A stretch of DNA of 64,000 nt from assembly GCA_963931865.1 (NCBI GenBank), contig OZ007509.1, forward strand, positions 1,439,978 through 1,503,977. The letters are read 5' to 3'. A program made the translations under genes and the position numbers. The notes beneath the pieces are model-generated. The model ran no database searches. It had not been told where the DNA came from and saw only the letters and a list, made by a program, of their open reading frames with translations. Source of the DNA: Axinella damicornis. Lineage: Eukaryota > Porifera > Demospongiae > Axinellida > Axinellidae. Position 1 is the stretch's first letter, and each line of letters begins with the position of its first letter. Shown in pieces: positions 57,430 to 64,000 of this stretch.

Positions 57430-59838
57430 TTAGGATGGTGGGTAAAATCTAGGTGCACAGAAAAAGATTAATTGTTTTGTGTTTAGTAGTACTGTGTGCG
57501 TGTGAACAGAGTTATCCGGGTGCAGTAGTGTCCACTCACAATGGGTTTTCCGGGTCTGTGCATTTGACCTCCAATCTGTGTGACACTCTACTCCCATGGG
57601 TATCATCAGCAGAGCACCAGCACCTCCATGAGGGTTCCTTTGAGCATTGGACGGGCTTGAACATTCCCCTGCAGTCGCAGCTTCCCCTCCACTGGCCAGG
57701 ATAGTATTGTACCTGTTCCAAGCAGGGTGTGGGGGAGAGGGTGGGGCCTGTGTATGTTGGGGGGGGGGGGGGGGGGGGTTGAAATATATGTACTATTTGA
57801 GAATACAAAAAAATGCTCCAATTTCTGCACTTGTGCTCTTTAATAATTCCTTGACCATATATGGTTGTAGCAGTTCACATATGCAGCCTGGCTTGCAGAA
57901 TACCGTTTTTGTTTATACTGCAAGCAATCAAATTAATACTTGCTGTGGGAAAGGCCTGGGAACGAGGCTGGGCCACATGCAGGTCACAATACCACAGAAG
58001 ATACTCCAAGTTTTTTCCAATCCACCAAGTGCTACATGAACACACAGAGTAGTGCACGGATATGATTGCTGTACCCAACTACCACTAGTCATACAAAGTA
58101 TGAGGTAGTGGCCAGCAGAGGGCAAATAGTGGGGGTTAATGTAGTGGCCAGCAGAGGGCAAAGTGTGGGGGTTTGTTTAGCTTCTCTAGCGGAAGTTCAG
58201 CTATAATACTAGTCACTCACATGCTCCAGGTGTTAAGGTGATTGTTGTTCCAGTTATACACTGTCGATACCTCTTCTCACACCGGCTCATGTATGTCCTG
58301 CCATCTGAGCCACAGAACACCCTCATCTTTGCGTCAGTGCAGTTAATTCTTTCACACTGGAAATGGGAAACATCGATGCAGACTCAACTCACGACATTGA
58401 TTAATCTGAGCAGTCACTTGCTATACATCTGATTGGGTGAAGGTTGTGATCTTATTGTATAGAGGTCCTCACCCTGCTAGGCTGGGTGGCAGCTGCTCTG
58501 GGTACAGCAGCTCCACTTAGTGGTGACTGTGAATGCTGTCCAGATCCTGATGTGTGTGTGGTTGCAGCAGAGTCACCAGACGATTCCACCGGTTCAATAC
58601 AAGTCTCCACTTCATAACAGCTTAAGTCTCCGTCTGTTTGAATTGTCAGTCTGCAGTAAACGGTATTCATTGTCCACTTAACACTTATGTATACCATCAT
58701 TCATTCATTTCGTGTCACTAGACTATACTGGACCTATGGGGTAGCAGCACATAATCCTTTCTAAGGTCATGGAACATTTGCACTATTGGCGCAAATGTGT
58801 AGTTTGTTTTTTTTTGCCTGAATTCATTGTTCACTTATTCATTGATAGAGTGAATCTTATTTTACGTCACTAGGCTATACTTGACCTATGACAACTATGC
58901 GGTAGCAAAAACTATGTAGGTAATTATTTTTAAGGTCATTAAAAACAATTATTACTGCACAATTGGTGCAAATGTACAGGACTTTTTTTACCTGAAGCAG
59001 ATTGTTCCTGCGTTTGTGGTGGGTGCTGTCCATCTGTATATTCTGGGCAGATCCATGGAATTTGTCTCACATGCGGAGAACACTGTAGCCTGTAAAGAAG
59101 TACCACAAAGCATGCAGCTTACACTGTGTTGTTGAAAGTTGCGAATCTGTGTGACGTATCACATGCTTCCTTGGTCAATACGACATCACTAAGTGTGCAT
59201 GCAGCCAGCCCATGATATGGATGTATAAAGTGATGACAATTCATCTTTACTCGCTGCATCTAGTGAATTGCACAGGCTTGAGTTGGAGGCTAAACTTGAT
59301 GCTTTCCTCCTAAAGGACACAAAAGTGACTTGGACTCACTGTCTTATTTCTGCACAAGTGGGCTTCTGATCTCCTGTGCGGTTCTAGAAATGCTCCCACA
59401 GCTGTCGACGTCACATTGGAAATGGCCTCAAGCTTGTACCACTTCGGACCGGGAGTACTAGGTGTTGGACAACTTGTCATGTAGACCTTCACTGAGAGGG
59501 AGAGGTTGAGGGAGATTCATGAACAGTAACAGCAAATTGTGTAATGTCAATGCTGTATGGTAATGATTAATTCATAACTCCTTAAATGCAGTGTAGCTCA
59601 GCTCTGCAATGTCATACATGCAAAACTCACATTTAATCTCCTGAGATTCCGAATAGTCGGTGCTGTAGGGTTTTAACGCATACTTGGACGTGGTGTTGTA
59701 GCTGTTTGCTGGACAAAGCCAGCTCTCCACCTTGCAGACGTCCGGATGTTGCTCTTGGGTTTCGGCATACGTGCATAACAGCAGCAAAAATGCTGCAAGA
59801 TCGACAAACGACATTTCCATTCTGTACGATAGCTGCAA
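57430..59838 (-). CDS. Secreted Reeler-Kazal-thyroglobulin type-1 protein
   Basis: Minus-strand exons 59631-59838, 59340-59491, 58992-59089, 58473-58650, 58221-58356, 57540-57747 and a tentative 19-nt last exon 57430-57448. Together 999 nt (332 aa), all in phase. The N-terminus (SFVDLAAFLLLLCTYAETQ) is a signal peptide; an in-frame ATG six codons downstream could also serve. Exons 1-4 form a Reeler domain: VGAFLEP...AHLC, then YRWTAPTTNAGTICF, matching the WxAPxxGTGxVxF core of Reelin and FRRS1 families. A Ser/Thr/Ala-rich linker follows, then a Kazal domain (CGSDGRTYMSRCEKRYRQC) and a thyroglobulin type-1 domain (CDCRGMFKPVQC...RCWCS). Both last modules are typical of protease inhibitors and of testican/SPARC-like matrix proteins. 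Likely an extracellular matrix or inhibitor protein; no TM seen. The Tg1 acceptor (57748-57750) was chosen because it alone completes the Kazal Cys and keeps the Tg1 frame. Confidence 0.85.
57758..57778. repeat. 21-base G run just upstream of the Tg1 acceptor
   Basis: On the coding (minus) strand this is a poly-C tract ending about 10 bases before the acceptor cag at 57748-57750. Confidence 0.9.
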
Positions 59839-60480
59839 GGAAAATTGCTACTGCTGCTAGATAGTTGTACTTCAGAATGCAGCAGGCACTTGCTGTTTAT
59901 ATAGACGTACGTCGACTGACCTCGACGACGAAATACGATATCAGCGGGTTGGGCATGCCCCACCCTTCATTATTGAAATTCAATTATTGAGCGTCGGTGC
60001 ATAACGGGTGATCGCGAGTGTAAAAATCTGAACTATGGACTGGACCACGGACTGGACTGGACTGGACAGAACAAAGCAGATATATATCCAAATTAAATCT
60101 ACGAAGGGTCGTCTCCAGCTCTGTCCACCTGTTTTGAGAGGTCAAAGGTCACGTGCATTAATGAGCTTCAAAGGACTTATATTCGTGTATAATTATATTA
60201 TGTTACCATAATTATGCATCATTAATTTCACTTAACCTTTGACCCCAGTAATCAAGGAGCCAATGCCATATTGATCTCGTGCCCAGACGGCCATGCCCAC
60301 CTACAACAGGGTTAGGAATTTGGAAAGAACTTGAGACCTAGCTAGCTGGACACAACCCTTCGTACATTGGTGACATTAATTTTGCTGTCTGGAGACTGTT
60401 CATCCTGGTTTTATACTCACTCGTGTATCATGAACTGTAAGATAGTACTGAATACATACTAACGAATAGTATAATTATAT
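59839..60480. other. Upstream region of the Reeler gene
   Basis: Presumed promoter and intergenic DNA. Nothing recognised apart from a short ggactggac/tggact repeat near 60043-60066. Confidence 0.5.
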
Positions 60481-62037
60481 GCTACTGGGGTAGTCTCGAT
60501 CCCAGACAAGACTAGCTACTGGGGTAGTCTCGTTCCCAGACGAGACTAGCTACTGGGGTAGTCTCGTTCCCAGACGAGACTAGCTACTGGGGTAGTCTCG
60601 TTCCCAGACGAGACTAGCTACTGGGGTAGTCTCGTTCCCAGACGTGGCTACTGGGGTAGTCTCGTTCCCAGACGTGGCTACTGGGGTAGTCTCGTTCCCA
60701 GACGTGGCTACTGGGGTAGTCTCGTTCCCAGACGTGGCTACTGGGGTAGTCTCGTTCCCAGACGTGGCTACTGGGGTAGTCTCGTTCCCAGACGAGACTA
60801 GCTACTGGGGTAGTCTCGTTCCCAGACGAGACTAGCTACTGGGGTAGTCTCGTTCCCAGACGAGACTAGCTACTGGGGTAGTCTCGTTCACAGACGAGAC
60901 TAGCTACTGGGGTAGTCTCGTTCCCAGACGAGACTAGCTACTGGGGTAGTCTCGTTCCCAGACGAGACTAGCTACTGGGGTAGTCTCGTTCCCAGACGAG
61001 ACTAGCTACTGGGGTAGTCTCGTTCCCAGACGAGACTAGCTACTGGGGTAGTCTCGTTCCCAGACGTGGCTACTGGGGTAGTCTCGTTCCCAGACGTGGC
61101 TACTGGGATAGTCTCGTTCCCAGACGTGGCTACTGGGGTAGTCTCGTTCCCAGACGAGACTAGCTACTGGGGTAGTCTCGTTCCCAGACGAGACTAGCTA
61201 CTGGGGTAGTCTCGTTCCCAGACGAGACTAGCTACTGGGGTAGTCTCGTTCCCAGACGAGACTAGCTACTGGGGTAGTCTCGTTCCCAGACGAGACTAGC
61301 TACTGGGGTAGTCTCGTTCCCAGACGAGACTAGCTACTGGGGTAGTCTCGTTCCCAGACGAGACTAGCTACTGGGGTAGTCTCGTTCCCAGACGTGGCTA
61401 CTGGGGTAGTCTCGTTCCCAGACGTGGCTACTGGGATAGTCTCGTTCCCAGACGTGGCTACTGGGGTAGTCTCGTTCCCAGACGAGACTAGCTACTGGGG
61501 TAGTCTCGTTCCCAGACGAGACTAGCTACTGGGGTAGTCTCGTTCCCAGACGAGACTAGCTACTGGGGTAGTCTCGTTCCCAGACGAGACTAGCTACTGG
61601 GGTAGTCTCGTTCCCAGACGAGACTAGCTACTGGGGTAGTCTCGTTCCCAGACGAGACTAGCTACTGGGGTAGTCTCGTTCCCAGACGAGACTAGCTACT
61701 GGGGTAGTCTCGTTCCCAGACGAGACTAGCTACTGGGGTAGTCTCGTTCCCAGACAAGACTAGCTACTGGGGTAGTCTCGTTCCCAGACGTGGCTACTGG
61801 GGTAGTCTCGTTCCCAGACGTGGCTACTGGGATAGTCTCGTTCCCAGACGTGGCTACTGGGGTAGTCTCGTTCCCAGACGAGACTAGCTACTGGGGTAGT
61901 CTCGTTCCCAGACGAGACTAGCTACTGGGGTAGTCTCGTTCCCAGACGAGACTAGCTACTGGGGTAGTCTCGTTCCCAGACGAGACTAGCTACTGGGGTA
62001 GTCTCGTTCCCAGACGAGACTAGCTACTGGGGTAGTC
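60481..62037. repeat. Hairpin satellite of 34-bp and 30-bp monomers, about 47 copies
   Basis: Type 1 (34 bp): ctactggggtagtctcgttc then ccagacgagactag; it contains the perfect hairpin tagtctcg/cgagacta around ttcccaga. Type 2 (30 bp) ends ccagacgtgg and lacks the right hairpin arm. Type-2 blocks begin (gacgtgg) at 60641 (five copies), 61063, 61391 and 61787 (three each); the middle copy of each triplet reads gggata instead of ggggta. Confidence 0.96.
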
Positions 62038-62496
62038 ATGTTGGCTATAGATACAAGTTGGCAGTGTCATTCGTTGCTCATGATTATAATGGAGTATCAG
62101 ATCAGCGAATCCCAGAATACCGGTATGTACACGTGTACTACTGCCTGGATATAATATCTTCATTGGTGCATTACTATACAAAGCATAACTAATGTGCCAT
62201 TGTTAATTGCGCTGACACCTGCGCCCAAAAAAAAGAAATAAACAAGACAGAAATGTATACTACAATACAGAAAACAAAGCAGAAAGTAAGGTTTGTAAAC
62301 GTGTACATTGCAGGTCACTTGTGTTACTGATAATGTGCACATAAGCCTGAAAACTCACTGTGGAACAAAAGAGAGCAGTGTTCAGTTATTAAAAGAGGAA
62401 TTTCAAAGCCCATCCGCAAGGTTCCCCTCAGGATGTACTGCAATTTGCATGATTAGCCACACCAGAGTTAACGCCTGCATCGCTACATTGTACGAA

Positions 62497-62692
62497 TCAA
62501 CTGGGATGGTTAATTGAGCATTGATGGCATAGCAAAAAATCCAACAATCCAGGACATTTCAATCTGAGGATCATCTTCAGCTGATACAACAACACAGGTG
62601 CTAGTTGAAGAAGATCCTTGGCCGATCGAAACGTCCTGTATTGTTGGATGGTTTGTCAATGCTTAACTAAGTTAGCCATCCCAGTTCATCAG
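62497..62692. repeat. Foldback element with hammerhead-like motifs in both arms
   Basis: Inverted arms: left from caactgggatggttaattga, right ending ctaagttagccatcccagtt. The minus-strand left arm has ctgaaga (62574-62580) then gaaa (62557-62560); the plus-strand right arm has ttgaaga (62604-62610), a gatc/gatc stem and cgaaacgtc (62627-62635). Confidence 0.65.
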
Positions 62693-62731
62693 GTATGCCA
62701 ATTGCAGATTTCGTGTAAGAAGGAACTTACA

Positions 62732-63175
62732 GTGAACCCTTTGACAGAATACCACACATGCACCTAGCTATTAATGTATGACATTCATGACCACAATCCC
62801 AGAAATTGAGGTCAAAGGTGGGTGTCTGAGTCAGCCAGATTTTCGCCCAAACATGGGCCAGATCTGACTGCTGGCACATTGTACACCATCAACATTCATG
62901 TTTTCTTGAGGACCCACCTGAGGCCCTAGCTCAGTGGGGTCTATGAATCTCATTAAATCAAACGACAGGGGAGGGGTTGTGCCCCCTCCCCCCTGCCAAC
63001 CAAGAGGGGGGCACCCCCTCCCTTAGGGATCCCCCCATGATTATGTCTAGTGGGTGCCGAAAACTGACGAAATTTTTATAAACTTGTCCCTAAGCCCTCA
63101 GAAGCCTTTTAAGGACAATCCCTGGTCTGATGGTGAAAGGATGTCTATAGATGTCATTGGGCCTTAAAGGGTTAA
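62732..63175. mobile_element. Diverged piggyBac-like MITE, inverted relative of 27612-28220
   Basis: Right end ...ccttaaaggg then ttaa (63172-63175); left end near tgaaccctttgac (about 62733). The interior shares cattcatgttttcttgagga and the gtctatgaatctcatta region with the other copy in opposite orientation. Confidence 0.6.
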
Positions 63176-63189
63176 CAATATTGCAGTAA

Positions 63190-63629
63190 TAACTAGAGGT
63201 GTTCATAGAACACATACCCCGCGCTGAACGTCTACAGTCCAGGATGCATGCAGTGCAGCTACAATCGACGTGACATCTCTGCCGATGCCCATCGAACAGG
63301 GCTGTTCGTGCATGGCCATATCCAAGGTGTGGGAGTGACGACCGCTTACCATATATACAACTTATTATATTGTGAAGCTGGAGACAGTGTTATGAATAGT
63401 TATGAAAAGTATAATAGAAATAGCCGAAATACAGGGAAACAGAGCGCCTTGACTTCAGTCAGGTACACATTTGCTATTTGCTATTGTTTGACTCCATTTT
63501 TGAGGGTCTATGTGGCGAGATTTAAAAAAAATAATTTGCGGACAGACTGACGGACAAACCGATCTTAACCCTGCTTCGCGCATGCGTGCGCGGGGTAACT
63601 AGAGGTGTTCATAGAACACATACCCCGCG
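63190..63629. repeat. 34-bp direct repeat flanking a dispersed repeat copy
   Basis: taactagaggtgttcataga followed by acacataccccgcg is identical at 63190-63223 and 63596-63629. The interval contains the dispersed repeat shared with 8088-8332 (about 63395-63598), ending in gtgcgcggggtaact. Confidence 0.85.
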
Positions 63630-64000
63630 TAGTCTGGGTAGTGTATTGGTGTATTGTCTAGGAGCTGGAGGTACCCGGCCTCGTTCCGAGCCTCGGCCGG
63701 CTTTATGCATATTGCCACGCCCACTTCCGCTGTTTCACGACTGACATAGCTAGAGCTCATCAACAGCAAACACATAATGCAACACAAGCACACATCATGT
63801 CATGTCTCATCCATTGGGCTGTAACCTATAGCTAGCTATCATGTCATGAGGACCATGCAGTGAATACGCCGAGGCATGGGCACCCCAGACATGACAACAT
63901 TCTCCCATCACCATCACCCTGGAACGAACCATCAGATTCCTCTGGCCACTCTTTTTGGTCACATACATGCAACACATCTAGAGGGAGGGGGCAATCATGA
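63630..64000. other. Right end of the window, unassigned
   Basis: A short cctcgttccgagcctcggcc palindrome relic lies near 63679. No exon recognised. Confidence 0.5.

Overview
The window is nuclear DNA from an invertebrate animal. Genes are intron-rich with GT-AG introns, and the families are animal ones: a receptor tyrosine phosphatase, Ig/FN3 receptors, BNIP3, KANSL3 and a Reeler-domain protein. The mix of compact introns, many Ig/FN3-type receptors and dense small transposons suggests a non-bilaterian such as a sponge. That last step is inference; the sequence does not fix the species. Exon borders were read by eye from splice signals, reading-frame phase and protein similarity.

Layout. 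(1) 2-3473 (+): 3' part of a receptor-type protein tyrosine phosphatase with an active D1 domain and a dead D2 domain. (2) 4596-10017 (-) and 10232-13836 (+): two head-to-head, nearly identical receptor genes (signal peptide, two Ig-like regions, five FN3 domains, TM). They form an inverted duplication around a 214-bp spacer. The second copy runs into a 200-N gap. A hAT-like MITE sits in only one arm. (3) 15947-20822: a broken Ty3/gypsy (Mag/K02A2.6-like) retrotransposon with matching LTRs and a 5-bp target duplication, itself split by a smaller 71-bp-TIR element. (4) 20861-25573 (-): a large single-exon ankyrin/P-loop (ROCO-like) protein. (5) 25574-30924: transposon-rich, gene-poor DNA. (6) 30925-34129 (-): a BNIP3 homologue (mitophagy receptor), divergent from (7) 34498-56790 (+): KANSL3, a subunit of the NSL histone acetyltransferase complex, with introns full of minisatellites and SINEs. 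(8) 57430-59838 (-): a secreted Reeler-Kazal-thyroglobulin-1 protein. (9) 60481-62037: a hairpin-forming satellite with higher-order structure, followed by foldback and piggyBac-like elements to the end.

How parts may work together. The tyrosine-containing tails of the Ig/FN3 receptors and the adjacent tyrosine phosphatase could belong to one cell-surface signalling pathway; this is inference from proximity only. BNIP3 and KANSL3 share a 368-bp divergent promoter region. Recurrent themes are (a) a dispersed palindrome family built on TAGCCTCGTTCCCAGGCC, from whose core the 60.5-62 kb satellite may derive, and (b) pyrimidine-rich tandem repeats lying directly upstream of several 3' splice sites.
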